26,268 nt of DNA from Alistipes sp. (GCA_019422485.1 JAHZDG010000002.1:81907-108174); one strand, 5' to 3'; counted from the first letter of the stretch, positions 1 through 8,008 are shown. Program-made: numbers and translations. The notes: generated by a model not told the origin, from the letters alone.

Positions 1-843
1 ACCATTAACGCAGGTAACGAAATCTACGTCGTCACCGCCCAAAACAGCCCCAACATCATGCGGGAATTGGGCCGATTGCGGGAAGTCTCCTTCCGCAACG
101 CAGGCGGCGGCACCGGTGCCGAAGTCGACATCGATGAACTGGATCTGGCCGAAAATGGCTATCAGCAACTGTTCGTTTGGGACCCCAAAGCCAAAGAAAT
201 CGTGGGCGGATACCGCTACATTGTCAGTCACGACAGCTACACGCCCATGTCCACCGAACACTATTTCCATTTCAGCGACAAATTCCGCCAAGAATATCTG
301 CCCTACACCATTGAACTGGGCCGCTCCTTTGTCCAACCCCTTTATCAGGGTTCCCGGTCCAATCCCCGTGGTCTCTACTCACTGGACAATTTGTGGGACG
401 GGTTGGGTGCCTTGGTCGTCAATAACCCCGACATCCGTTACTTCTTCGGCAAGGTGACCATGTACGGCAGCTACAAAAAAGAAGCCCGCGATCTGCTGAT
501 CTACTTTCTGAAACAATATTTCCCCGATCGCGACAATCTGGTCGAACCCCTCCACCCCATCAAACTGAACATCGACTACAACGCCATGGCCGAACTGTTC
601 GTGGGCGGCAGCTATGCCGAAGACTACAAGATTCTGAGTCGGGAGATCCGCAAATATCAGGAAAACATTCCGCCTCTGATCAACTCCTACATGAGTCTAT
701 CTCCGTCGATGAAGGTGTTCGGCACTACCAAAAATCCCGATTTCGGGGACGTGGAAGAGACCGCCATCCTGATTACCATTCAGGACATCTACAAAGCCAA
801 ATCGGAACGGCACTGCAAAATCGAAGACCACCGGCACGCCTAA
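1..843 (+). CDS. GNAT-fold N-acyltransferase, OlsB/GlsB-like (5' partial)
   Basis: The reading frame is open to the left edge: codons from base 1 read TINAGNEIYVVTAQNSPN before the first ATG at 58, so that ATG is probably internal and the gene starts outside the window. The product resembles the acyl-homoserine-lactone-synthase-like GNAT family (Acetyltransf_5) that includes OlsB and the Bacteroides glycine-lipid enzyme GlsB. Visible hallmarks are LGRLREVSFRNAGGGTG near the start, FVWDPKAKEIVGGYRYI, and LPYTIELGRSFVQP followed by a GLGALVVNNPDIRYFFGKV stretch. In that family the enzyme transfers an acyl group from acyl-ACP to the amino group of glycine or ornithine at the inner face of the membrane. 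The partner O-acyltransferase (GlsA type) is not downstream, because a terminator follows at once, so it could lie left of the window. Family call is fairly firm; the glycine substrate is inference from the Bacteroides homolog. Confidence 0.65.
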   Translation, partial: TINAGNEIYVVTAQNSPNIMRELGRLREVSFRNAGGGTGAEVDIDELDLAENGYQQLFVWDPKAKEIVGGYRYIVSHDSYTPMSTEHYFHFSDKFRQEYLPYTIELGRSFVQPLYQGSRSNPRGLYSLDNLWDGLGALVVNNPDIRYFFGKVTMYGSYKKEARDLLIYFLKQYFPDRDNLVEPLHPIKLNIDYNAMAELFVGGSYAEDYKILSREIRKYQENIPPLINSYMSLSPSMKVFGTTKNPDFGDVEETAILITIQDIYKAKSERHCKIEDHRHA

Positions 844-956
844 TGAAGCGGCAAACGGTTCAGACCAGACAGACGATCTTGACCTCCAGGTAGACTTACC
901 GAACCTGTGATTTTGGTCTGTAGCCCCCTTTTCGTCATTTGCTTCAACTCTATAAG

Positions 957-995
957 AAAAGCCCGATTGCTGCTGATGCAATCGGGCTTTCTTTT
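957..995. terminator. Bidirectional rho-independent terminator between convergent genes
   Basis: A perfect 10-bp stem (gcccgattgc at 961-970 with gcaatcgggc at 978-987) closes a 7-nt loop. It has an A-run at 957-960 on the left and a T-rich tail at 988-995 on the right, so it can work on both strands. It lies between the convergent acyltransferase (+) and lipid kinase (-). Confidence 0.9.
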
Positions 996-1010
996 GTTCG
1001 CAACGATTCT

Positions 1011-1988
1011 CTACGATACGGCTCGCCGGGAATCGGTATTTTCATTCAGGAAACGTTCCGCCACCACGACCCGGATCGCCCGGTCGATCACCTCAAATTC
1101 AAAAGGTGAATACCCCAAGGCCTCTCCGTCCACTTCCACCGCAATTTCCGGTGAAGATTCGATGCGGATTTTCCGGCCCCGGTTCAGACTGGTCGACGGC
1201 AAACGATAGATCCGTCCGTTGAACAGCACCTTGAAATGATACAACACCTGAAGGGGATTCATCCGGCGGATGACCGTCAGGTCGAACAGTCCGTCGTCGG
1301 CGATGGCTTCAGGGGTCTGAAGCATCCCGCCCCCGTTGTATTTTCCAATCCCAATCGTGGCGCTGTATACCAGATCGTTGACCACCATCTCTCCATCCAC
1401 GTACACTTTGACCCCGGTGGAATTATAGCGCAGGATGGCTTTCAGCGTGCTCCACAAATAGAGCCACTTGCCTCGTTTCCCCTCCTGTTTGAGGTGGTTA
1501 TACTTCCGATTGACATAGGCGTCAAAACCGACCCCGGCCACATTGGCCATATAACGGCTCTGTTTGACAGAAGCCTCCTGATAGGTAATGACCCCCACAT
1601 CCTGCAGAAACGAATGCCCCTGCACAATGGCCCGAATGGCCTCGGAATATTTGCGCGGAATGCCGAACATCCGGATCCAGTCGTTGCCCGTCCCCACGGC
1701 AATCACGCTCAACAGCACATCTCGGGGAGCCACCTCCTTCTGAATAAACAGACCGTTGACCACTTCGTGAATCGTACCGTCCCCGCCGACCACAATAATC
1801 TGACGAAAACCTTTGTTCACCGCCTCCACCGCCAATTCCACGGCGTGATATTGACGTTCGGTGAAGACGTATTCAGGCACAATTCCGTGATCGCGCAGTA
1901 ATTTGCTGATCAACGGCCAGTCGGTCAGTCCCTTTCCGCTACCGGCCACCGGATTGACGATGGCAAACCATTTTTCGGAAGTCTCCAT
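1011..1988 (-). CDS. Diacylglycerol kinase family lipid kinase (YegS/DagK-like)
   Basis: A 325-residue member of the DAGK_cat lipid kinase family, which phosphorylates diacylglycerol or related lipids with ATP at the cytoplasmic face of the membrane. The N-terminal nucleotide-binding part shows IVNPVAGSGKG (about 10-20), the diagnostic GGDGT (68-72, followed by IHEVVNG) and AVGTGNDWIRMFG. The C-terminal beta-sandwich ends with DGEALGYSPFEFEV, which carries the usual DGE motif. I chose ATG 1988 (METSEKW) rather than the longer frame from 2048: the 20 extra residues would overlap the upstream dipeptidase gene, while 1988 begins 4 nt past its stop at 1993 and puts IVNPVAG near the N-terminus as in the family. 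It is the last gene of a minus-strand operon and ends at the bidirectional terminator. The exact lipid substrate cannot be told; phospholipid recycling or salvage is likely. Confidence 0.9.
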   Translation of the reverse strand: METSEKWFAIVNPVAGSGKGLTDWPLISKLLRDHGIVPEYVFTERQYHAVELAVEAVNKGFRQIIVVGGDGTIHEVVNGLFIQKEVAPRDVLLSVIAVGTGNDWIRMFGIPRKYSEAIRAIVQGHSFLQDVGVITYQEASVKQSRYMANVAGVGFDAYVNRKYNHLKQEGKRGKWLYLWSTLKAILRYNSTGVKVYVDGEMVVNDLVYSATIGIGKYNGGGMLQTPEAIADDGLFDLTVIRRMNPLQVLYHFKVLFNGRIYRLPSTSLNRGRKIRIESSPEIAVEVDGEALGYSPFEFEVIDRAIRVVVAERFLNENTDSRRAVS

Positions 1989-1992
1989 AGGT

Positions 1993-3471
1993 CTATTTGG
2001 TAGGAATATGGGCCAACACGTGGCACAGGAAATCCCAGAATCGACCAACCGACGAAATATTCACCTTTTCATCGGGCGAATGGGGATACTGAATCGTCGG
2101 ACCCATCGAGATCATATCCAATCCCGGATAAGTTCCGCCCAGAATACCGCATTCCAATCCGGCGTGAATGGCTTTCACTTCCGGTTCCCGACCATACAGC
2201 GCTTTATATTCGGCCAGCATGGTTTTCAGAATAGCCGAGCTCGGATCGGGATTCCAACCGCTGTAAGCTCCGGAGAGTTCCGTCCGGGCTCCGGCCAACA
2301 AGAACAACGCCTTCATCGACTCTGCCAACGCATCTTTTTCGCTGTCGACCGAGCTACGCATCATGCAGTGCAGCTGAATGGTGCCCTCTGCCGATACCAC
2401 CCGCGCCAAATTGGTCGAAGTCTGCACCAATCCGGCAATAGCCGGACTCATACGGATAATCCCGTTGGGACAAACGGATACCGACTTCACCAAGCGATCC
2501 TGCGTGTCGGCATCGATCAGGCTGGCCGGTACATCGACCGCCACGGCACGGAAGCTCACACCGTCGTCCACCCCTTTCAGTTCGGCCTGCATCAAACGTT
2601 CGAAAGAAGCCACCGCCGCTTCAAACGCTTCGGCTTTAGCTGCGGGGACCGTCACCACGGCCACCGATTCACGCGGAATGGCATTGCGCAAACCACCTCC
2701 GTCGATAGATGCCAAACGCAACCCGTACTGATCCTGCGCTTCCAACAAGAAACGATTCATAATCTTGTTGGCGTTTCCGCGTTCGAGAATGATCTCCATC
2801 CCCGAGTGACCTCCTTTCAGGCCTTTGAGTTCCAGACGATAGGCCCGACTGTTGGCCGGCACCGGTTCTTCCTTATAGGTAAACGTTACGCTCACATCCT
2901 GTCCTCCAGCACATCCCACATAGAGTTCGCCTTCGGTTTCAGAATCCAGATTGATCAGGATTTCGCCCTGCAGCAAGCCCGGCTTCAGACCGAAAGCCCC
3001 GTCCATACCCACCTCTTCGGAGCAGGTAATCAAGGCTTCAAGCGGACCATGCTGAACATTCGGCGAGGCCATAACCGCCAGAATAGCTGCCATCCCGATA
3101 CCGTTGTCAGCACCCAGCGTCGTCCCGTCGGCCGTTACCCAATCGCCATCCACATAGGCTTCGATGGAATCGGTCGTAAAATCGAACTGCTTATCGCCAT
3201 TTTTCTGCGGCACCATATCCATATGGGCCTGCAGGATCACGCCCTTGCAATTTTCCATGCCCGGCGTAGCCGCCTTGCGCAGAATGACGTTACCGGCCTC
3301 ATCCGTCGTGCAGCTGAGCCCCAAGGCGGCAGCTTGAGCCACCAGATAATCGTGAATGGCCTGTTCATGATGCGACGGATGGGGAATCCGACAGATATCC
3401 GCAAAATATTTCCATAAAGTCTGAGGAGCCAACTCCTGAATATTCTTATTCATAGTATTCTGTTTTTTCAT
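1993..3471 (-). CDS. pepD: Aminoacyl-histidine dipeptidase / cytosol nonspecific dipeptidase (M20)
   Basis: A 492-residue zinc peptidase of the M20C/PepD family, which splits dipeptides such as Xaa-His in the cytoplasm. Expected metal and catalytic residues are visible: AHMDMVP (H83 and D85), TLGADNGIGM (bridging D122), CSEEVGMDG (E152 and E153), INLDSETEG, and a late IHAGLECGIL with its His. There is no signal peptide, as expected for a cytosolic enzyme. The start is uncertain: ATG at 3471 (MKKQNTMNKN) or ATG at 3453 (MNKNIQEL). The second gives 486 residues, nearer the roughly 485 usual for the family, and is preceded by an A-rich stretch. The gene sits 62 nt after purC and 4 nt before the lipid kinase start, so it is probably co-transcribed with both. 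A small hairpin lies in its leader. Confidence 0.92.
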   Translation of the reverse strand: MKKQNTMNKNIQELAPQTLWKYFADICRIPHPSHHEQAIHDYLVAQAAALGLSCTTDEAGNVILRKAATPGMENCKGVILQAHMDMVPQKNGDKQFDFTTDSIEAYVDGDWVTADGTTLGADNGIGMAAILAVMASPNVQHGPLEALITCSEEVGMDGAFGLKPGLLQGEILINLDSETEGELYVGCAGGQDVSVTFTYKEEPVPANSRAYRLELKGLKGGHSGMEIILERGNANKIMNRFLLEAQDQYGLRLASIDGGGLRNAIPRESVAVVTVPAAKAEAFEAAVASFERLMQAELKGVDDGVSFRAVAVDVPASLIDADTQDRLVKSVSVCPNGIIRMSPAIAGLVQTSTNLARVVSAEGTIQLHCMMRSSVDSEKDALAESMKALFLLAGARTELSGAYSGWNPDPSSAILKTMLAEYKALYGREPEVKAIHAGLECGILGGTYPGLDMISMGPTIQYPHSPDEKVNISSVGRFWDFLCHVLAHIPTK

Positions 3472-3478
3472 GTGACGA

Positions 3479-3503
3479 GTCGGAGACGTCCCCGTCTACC
3501 GAC
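3479..3503 (-). other. Leader hairpin between purC and pepD
   Basis: A 10-bp stem with one bulged base (gtcggagacg at 3479-3488 with cgtctaccgac at 3493-3503) closes a 4-nt loop. On the transcribed minus strand it ends 7 nt before the ATG at 3471 and 25 nt before the ATG at 3453. No U-run follows, so it does not look like a terminator. A processing or translation-control role is only inference. Confidence 0.4.
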
Positions 3504-3533
3504 CCGTAAAATCTTTACATCCAGCCACGCCGT

Positions 3534-4487
3534 CTATTTCAACCGGGCCAGCATGTTTTTAATATTGTTTTCCATACGTTCCAGCACATCGCCTTCTTCG
3601 GCTTTCACGAACGTTTCACCGGTGATCTTTTCATACAACTCGATGTAACGGTCGCTGACGCTGTTCACGAATTCGTCGGTCATTTCAGGAACCTGTTCCC
3701 CGGGACGACCCTGGAAACCATGCTCCATCAGCCATTCGCGAACAAACTCTTTGGAGAGCTGACGCTGCGGCAACCCCTGATCGAAACGTTCCTGATAACC
3801 GTCCGCATAGAAATAACGAGAACTGTCGGGCGTATGAATTTCGTCCATCAGATAGATTTCGCCATCCTTTTTCCCGAATTCGTATTTGGTGTCCACCAGA
3901 ATAAGACCCTGTTTGGCTGCGATTTCCGTCCCGCGCTGGAACAAGGCCAATGCATACTGTTCCAGTTTATCGTAATCTTCCCGGCTAACCAAGCCGCGAG
4001 CAATGATCTCTTCACGCGAAATATTCTGGTCGTGTTCCCCGATTTCGGCTTTGGTCGTCGGCGTCACGATGGGCGTGGGGAACTTCTGGTGTTCCTTCAT
4101 GCCGTCGGGAATGGGTACCCCGCAAATTTCACGGGCACCGGCTTTGTAATCACGCCACGAGCTGCCGGTCAGGTAGGCCCGTACGATCATTTCTACCGGA
4201 AAGCCTTCGCAACGATGACCGACCGTCACCATCGGGTCGGGCGAGGCTATTTTCCAGTTCGGGCAGATATCGGCCGTCGCATCCAAAAATTTGGAGGCAA
4301 TCTGATTCAACACCTGTCCTTTATAAGGAATTCCTTTGGGCAATACCACATCGAAAGCCGAAATACGGTCGCTGACCACCATCACCAGATACTGGTCGTC
4401 GATGTTGTAAACGTCACGGACTTTACCCGTGTACAGGCTTTTCTGCCCGTCGAAATGGAAATTGGTTTTAAGAATTGCTTTTGCCAT
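3534..4487 (-). CDS. purC: Phosphoribosylaminoimidazole-succinocarboxamide synthase (SAICAR synthetase)
   Basis: A 317-residue enzyme that joins CAIR and aspartate using ATP to give SAICAR, the eighth step of de novo IMP synthesis, in the cytoplasm. Family signatures are clear: LYTGKVRDVYNI (about 18-29) and VVSDRISAFDVVLPKGI in the ATP-binding part, MIVRAYLTGSSWRDY, HQKFPTPIVTPTTKAE, ILVDTKYEFG, and DEIHTPDSSRYFY with the metal and substrate acids. Length fits the roughly 310-residue form common in Bacteroidota rather than the shorter E. coli form of about 237 residues. The ATG at 4487 follows the phoH stop by 17 nt, so the two are surely co-transcribed; pepD follows 62 nt downstream. No purine-responsive site was recognised near it. 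The later purine gene purH lies in a separate operon at the right end of the window. Confidence 0.97.
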   Translation of the reverse strand: MAKAILKTNFHFDGQKSLYTGKVRDVYNIDDQYLVMVVSDRISAFDVVLPKGIPYKGQVLNQIASKFLDATADICPNWKIASPDPMVTVGHRCEGFPVEMIVRAYLTGSSWRDYKAGAREICGVPIPDGMKEHQKFPTPIVTPTTKAEIGEHDQNISREEIIARGLVSREDYDKLEQYALALFQRGTEIAAKQGLILVDTKYEFGKKDGEIYLMDEIHTPDSSRYFYADGYQERFDQGLPQRQLSKEFVREWLMEHGFQGRPGEQVPEMTDEFVNSVSDRYIELYEKITGETFVKAEEGDVLERMENNIKNMLARLK

Positions 4488-4504
4488 GTCGGTTATTGTG
4501 TTAA

Positions 4505-5458
4505 TTACTGATTTTCTGTTTTTGACGCTTTATCGAAAGCCCGAACGATATGTCCTACCAACGGATGTCGGATAATGTCCCGGTTGTCGAACGTCACCAT
4601 CCCGATGCCTTCGATCTCCCGCAGCAGCTCCATCACCGGCACCAGACCCGAATCGCTCTTACGCGGCAGGTCGATCTGCGTGACATCACCCGTCACGATA
4701 AACTTGGCATTCCGCCCCATACGGGTCAGGAACATTTTGATTTGCGAAACCGTCGTATTCTGCGCTTCATCCAGAATCACGAACGCGTTGTCCAGAGTCC
4801 GTCCCCGCATATAGGCCAACGGAGCGATCTGCACCGTTCCCTCTTCGATATAGCGGCTCAACTTGACCGCCGGAATCATGTCATTCAGGGCATCGTACAA
4901 AGGTTGCAAATAGGGATCGAGCTTATCCTTGAGGTCCCCGGGCAAAAAGCCCAACTTTTCCCCGGCTTCCACCGCCGGACGGGTCAGGATGATCCGTTTG
5001 ACCTCTTTGTTCCGCAAGGCGCGCACAGCCAGGGCAATGGCTGTATAGGTTTTTCCCGATCCGGCCGGTCCCACCGCAAACAGCAGATCGTTCGTTTCGT
5101 AAAGCTTGACCAGGCGCTGCTGATTGACCGTCCGCGCCCGTACGATCAACCCGTTGTTGCCGAACACGATCACATCCCGGTCCACCGCCTCGTCGGCGTG
5201 CAACAACCCTCCGTCGAAAATCTGGTCGATCACCTCCTTGGAAAGGTGACCATAGCGGTCGTAATAGTCGATCAGTTGATGGAGTTTCTTTTCAAAACGG
5301 GCAATCTCGTCCGCCTCCCCCATCACCTTGAGCGAGGAGCCCCGACCGATAATTTTAAGTTTCGGAAATTTTTCACAGATTCTGCCCAGCAACGTATTCC
5401 CGCTTCCATAGAGTTCCGCGGGTTCGATGCCCTCGAGCAAAATGATCTTTTCTGTCAT
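4505..5458 (-). CDS. phoH: PhoH family P-loop ATPase
   Basis: A 317-residue PhoH-like protein, a cytoplasmic P-loop ATPase linked in other bacteria to RNA metabolism and stress; its exact role is unsettled. The N-terminal part (about 30-65, KLKIIGRGSSLKVMG) resembles the KH-like domain usual in this family. The PhoH domain carries Walker A GPAGSGKT (130-137), Walker B FVILDEAQNTT (near 225) and RMGRNAKFIVTGDVTQIDLP, which is diagnostic. A longer frame begins with a GTG at 5473, but ATG 5458 (MTEKIILLEG) gives the usual N-terminus of Bacteroidales homologs and is preferred. It lies 68 nt after the outer-membrane protein gene and 17 nt before purC. No convincing TAnnTTTG promoter was found in that 68-nt gap, so readthrough from the gene upstream is likely. 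Confidence 0.95.
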   Translation of the reverse strand: MTEKIILLEGIEPAELYGSGNTLLGRICEKFPKLKIIGRGSSLKVMGEADEIARFEKKLHQLIDYYDRYGHLSKEVIDQIFDGGLLHADEAVDRDVIVFGNNGLIVRARTVNQQRLVKLYETNDLLFAVGPAGSGKTYTAIALAVRALRNKEVKRIILTRPAVEAGEKLGFLPGDLKDKLDPYLQPLYDALNDMIPAVKLSRYIEEGTVQIAPLAYMRGRTLDNAFVILDEAQNTTVSQIKMFLTRMGRNAKFIVTGDVTQIDLPRKSDSGLVPVMELLREIEGIGMVTFDNRDIIRHPLVGHIVRAFDKASKTENQ

Positions 5459-5526
5459 GTAAATCGATTCCACCTATTTTTCAGATCGGACAGCGCACCG
5501 TTAGGTCCTCCCTCCGACCGGTTTCA

Positions 5527-6144
5527 CTAAAAGAAATAACCCAGGTTGATCTGCCAGGCATTGATACTGGTCTTCACCTGATCCGCCAGGTTGCCGTAGG
5601 CAATATTCTGGTAAGAGCGTTTGAACTGCCCGGCGTAGCGGATATCGATGTTAAAGCCCCCGAATTCGACACCGGCCCCCAGTTGAAAGCCGACCGTCGG
5701 TTTATGCACATCCGTATGGAAGTCTGAGGGCAGATTGCTCGATTTCACTTTGGTTTCATTGAGCAGATTAAACGTCGGACCCAACATCAGGCGCACAAAA
5801 AGCACCTTGAAGCCTAACAAAACAGGCACCTCAACATTCTTAACCGAAAATTTCGCCGAAGTATTTTCGGGGCCTTCCATCCGAAACTGATTCCATCCAT
5901 ACACCAGTTCCGGCTGCACATAAGCGAAACCCATGGAGATCCGGGACATCACCCCTACATTATACCCCAGATTGCCGTCGGTCGACAGCATATTGAGTAC
6001 ATCATTCGATTTGAGCGTCATACCCTGACCCTGAATCCCGGCTTTCACCCCGAATTGGATCGGACTAAGCGCCTTTGCTTCCGAGGCACCGAAAACCAGA
6101 ACAGCCAACAAACAACCCAGTGAAAACAACGTCTTTTTTACCAT
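5527..6144 (-). CDS. Outer-membrane beta-barrel protein (PorT/OMP_b-brl-like)
   Basis: A 205-residue secreted protein with a clear Sec signal peptide: MVKKTLFSLG start, hydrophobic core CLLAVLVFGA, and an AKA cleavage site at about 23-25. The mature part has the alternating pattern of a small beta-barrel with glycine-rich turns (FGVKAGIQGQG, YAGQFKRSYQN) and ends in the aromatic INLGYFF typical of barrel proteins inserted by BAM. This matches the broad porin-family barrel group (OMP_b-brl_2) of Bacteroidota; the specific function is unknown. The open frame extends to 6210, but ATG 6144 is preferred because it places the lysines and signal peptide at the very N-terminus. It lies 112 nt after cardiolipin synthase, has a promoter-like TACCTTTG just upstream, and is probably the first gene of the block running to the lipid kinase. 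Confidence 0.8.
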   Translation of the reverse strand: MVKKTLFSLGCLLAVLVFGASEAKALSPIQFGVKAGIQGQGMTLKSNDVLNMLSTDGNLGYNVGVMSRISMGFAYVQPELVYGWNQFRMEGPENTSAKFSVKNVEVPVLLGFKVLFVRLMLGPTFNLLNETKVKSSNLPSDFHTDVHKPTVGFQLGAGVEFGGFNIDIRYAGQFKRSYQNIAYGNLADQVKTSINAWQINLGYFF

Positions 6145-6177
6145 ACCGATGTGTTTTTGTGGAAAAATAATCACCTC

Positions 6178-6202
6178 CAAAGGTAGAAAAAAAACACGGC
6201 AA
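6178..6202 (-). promoter_or_regulatory. Putative promoter of the outer-membrane protein operon
   Basis: On the minus strand TACCTTTG (6185-6178) matches the Bacteroidota -7 consensus TAnnTTTG exactly and would give a leader of roughly 30 nt. The nearest TTG (6202-6200) is only 14 nt upstream, shorter than the usual 19-21, so the -33 element is weak. Confidence 0.4.
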
Positions 6203-6256
6203 TCACACATCCCCTTCCAAGTTTTCGGTCCCAGAAGTCTCCGGCACCTTCACTTC

Positions 6257-7729
6257 TTAGAGCAACGGACTGAACAGCCGGGAGATAGCTTCGTAAATAC
6301 TATGCAGCATCGGACGGGTTTCCCAATACTCGCGAGTCACCAACCGGCAACGCCCCAGGTCTTCCAAAAATGCCTGTTCGAGTTCCCGGGTCACCTCCTT
6401 GTCGTAGATCATGGCCGACACCTCGAAATTATCCTCGAAACTACGTATATCCATATTGGCCGTTCCCACCGAACAGAACTGGCTGTCGATCATAATCAAC
6501 TTCGAGTGGTTGAAGCCCTTGCGGTAAAGATAGACCTTGACCTGTGCGTCGATCAGCTCGCCGATGTAGGAACGCGACGCCCAATAAACGATTTTGGAAT
6601 CGGATCGGCTGGGAATCATCACCCGCACATCAATGCCGCTGAGTGCCGCCACCTTGACTGCCGTCAAAATAGCTTCATTGGGCATAAAATAGGGCGACGA
6701 GATATAAATATGGTGTTGGGCATGCGTAATGGCCGAAAAGAATGCCTGCATGATCGAAGCCCAGTCCGAATCGGGTCCCGAGGCAGCAATCTGCACCAGA
6801 TGCTCCTCCCGGAGACGGGTTCGGGGCAGGTATTTGCGGTGATCTTCCAGCCGCTGCTTGCTCACGAAAAACCAGTCGGTCATGAAAATCGTCTGCAGAA
6901 TATTGGCGGCATCCCCTTCCAGTCTAAGGTGGGTATCGCGCCAGGGCCCCATCTTTTTGGTCCCGGTCAGATAACGCTGTGCAATATTGATCCCTCCGGT
7001 AAAAGCCACCGTTCCGTCCACCACCAGAATTTTTCGGTGATTGCGGTAATTGACCTTGCTGGTCAGCCACGGGAAAACCACCTTCATAAAAGGATATACC
7101 TGAATTCCGGCTTTGCGCAAACGTCCAATATAGTGACGACTGAGCCCCCAACTACCCACATCGTCATAAATCAAGCGCACCTCCACCCCTTCGTTCGCCT
7201 TGGCGATCAGGATGTCGGCGATCTCCTGTCCCAGAGGATCGTCTTCGATGATATAATATTCGAGGTGGATGGATGAACGGGCTTCCCGCAATGCCTTTTT
7301 GATCTCGACAAACGTCGCTTCTCCGTTATTGAGCACCTGAATCCGATTGTGCAGCGTCAACGGAGCCTTGCTGTTGTTCAACAACAGGGTAATAATGTCC
7401 CGATTATCTTTAATCTCGTTCTTGAGCAGCAGAGCCGGATTCCCGATCTGATAAAGCTGCTGACGGCTGAGTTCATCCAACTGTTCCAGGTCGCGCAACT
7501 CTTTACGATTGAAGATCTTCTCTTTCCGATGATTCCGTCCGAAAACGACATACAGAATAAACCCTACGATCGGCAACAGGGCCAGCACCACAATCCACGA
7601 AAGCGCTTTGACCGGATCGCGTTTTTCCTGCACGACAAAGATCAGCATCAGAACCATGAAAACGACATAGGCAATCGTCATCAAGGTTTTGAAGTCCGAT
7701 ATAGTAAAAAGAAGTAGCGTATCGATCAT
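6257..7729 (-). CDS. cls: Cardiolipin synthase (phospholipase D superfamily)
   Basis: A 490-residue ClsA-type enzyme that condenses two phosphatidylglycerols into cardiolipin and glycerol at the inner membrane. The N-terminus has two hydrophobic segments (about 10-32 and 40-62, with VVLALLPIVGFILYVVFG), matching the PLDc_N region. Two HKD motifs follow: HRKILVVDG (with a following GGINIAQRY) and HSKLIMID (with SVGTANMDIRSFEDNFE), which are the catalytic pair. Length is normal for the family. The open frame reaches 7843, but ATG 7729 (MIDTLLLFTI) gives the standard N-terminus; the extra 38 residues are charged, not membrane-like, and overlap the promoter-like sequence. It is transcribed divergently from greA. 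A TATTTTTG box lies at 7757-7750 on its strand. Confidence 0.93.
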   Translation of the reverse strand: MIDTLLLFTISDFKTLMTIAYVVFMVLMLIFVVQEKRDPVKALSWIVVLALLPIVGFILYVVFGRNHRKEKIFNRKELRDLEQLDELSRQQLYQIGNPALLLKNEIKDNRDIITLLLNNSKAPLTLHNRIQVLNNGEATFVEIKKALREARSSIHLEYYIIEDDPLGQEIADILIAKANEGVEVRLIYDDVGSWGLSRHYIGRLRKAGIQVYPFMKVVFPWLTSKVNYRNHRKILVVDGTVAFTGGINIAQRYLTGTKKMGPWRDTHLRLEGDAANILQTIFMTDWFFVSKQRLEDHRKYLPRTRLREEHLVQIAASGPDSDWASIMQAFFSAITHAQHHIYISSPYFMPNEAILTAVKVAALSGIDVRVMIPSRSDSKIVYWASRSYIGELIDAQVKVYLYRKGFNHSKLIMIDSQFCSVGTANMDIRSFEDNFEVSAMIYDKEVTRELEQAFLEDLGRCRLVTREYWETRPMLHSIYEAISRLFSPLL

Positions 7730-7749
7730 AGGCCTTTTACCTCCATTTA

Positions 7750-7757
7750 CAAAAATA
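7750..7757 (-). promoter_or_regulatory. Putative -7 box for cardiolipin synthase
   Basis: The minus strand reads TATTTTTG, an exact TAnnTTTG match 20 nt before the ATG at 7729, giving a very short leader. I see no TTTG-like -33 element at the expected distance, so this is tentative. Confidence 0.3.
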
Positions 7758-7885
7758 ACAAACCTTTCGGAATTTTCTACCCCCTCCCGGAAGCCCTTTC
7801 CTCTTTCGCCACAAAAACCGACCTTCAGAAAAGCCTTCCACACCTATCTGAACGGCAGGATTTGCGAAAAAAGCCACCGAAGAAG

Positions 7886-7916
7886 TTGGCGGTTCGAAAA
7901 ACTTTACTTACTTTTG
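7886..7916 (+). promoter_or_regulatory. greA promoter (Bacteroidota -33/-7 type)
   Basis: TACTTTTG at 7909-7916 matches TAnnTTTG exactly. A TTG at 7886-7888 lies 20 nt upstream as the -33 element. Transcription should begin near 7920, leaving a leader of about 88 nt before the greA ATG at 8009. Confidence 0.6.
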
Positions 7917-7934
7917 TTGCATAGGAAATAAGTT

Positions 7935-7965
7935 CTGGCTCCCCATTCGGGGGCCGGGATTTTTT
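7935..7965 (+). terminator. Intrinsic-terminator-like hairpin inside the greA leader (attenuator candidate)
   Basis: A GC-rich hairpin pairs 7935-7944 (ctggctcccc) with 7949-7957 (gggggccgg) around the loop attc, with one bulged T and one G-T pair. It is followed by an A and six T (7960-7965), then gcttttg. It lies about 15 nt after the predicted start of transcription and 43 nt before the greA start codon. The cardiolipin synthase gene is divergent, so no gene ends here. This points to premature termination in the greA leader. Confidence 0.55.
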
Positions 7966-8008
7966 GCTTTTGTATGTAAAACGTATCCGCATTAATTTTG
8001 AATTCATT

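Noticed and set aside
907..1209. A 100-codon plus-strand frame starting in the gap after the acyltransferase
   Set aside because: It runs through the bidirectional terminator and the 3' end of the lipid kinase gene; the translation has no family features.
1989..2048. A 20-residue N-terminal extension of the lipid kinase
   Set aside because: It would overlap pepD and push the conserved IVNPVAG motif away from the N-terminus.
1903..3417. A 504-codon plus-strand open frame opposite the dipeptidase gene
   Set aside because: Its translation is rich in His, Gln, Arg and Phe with no domain signature, and the minus-strand gene has all PepD motifs. It is a codon-bias mirror frame.
6233..6257. A 6-bp inverted repeat (agaagt/acttct) at the end of cardiolipin synthase
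   Set aside because: The stem is short, overlaps the stop codon, and is not followed directly by a T-run; the nearby run of T on the minus strand is about 40 nt away.
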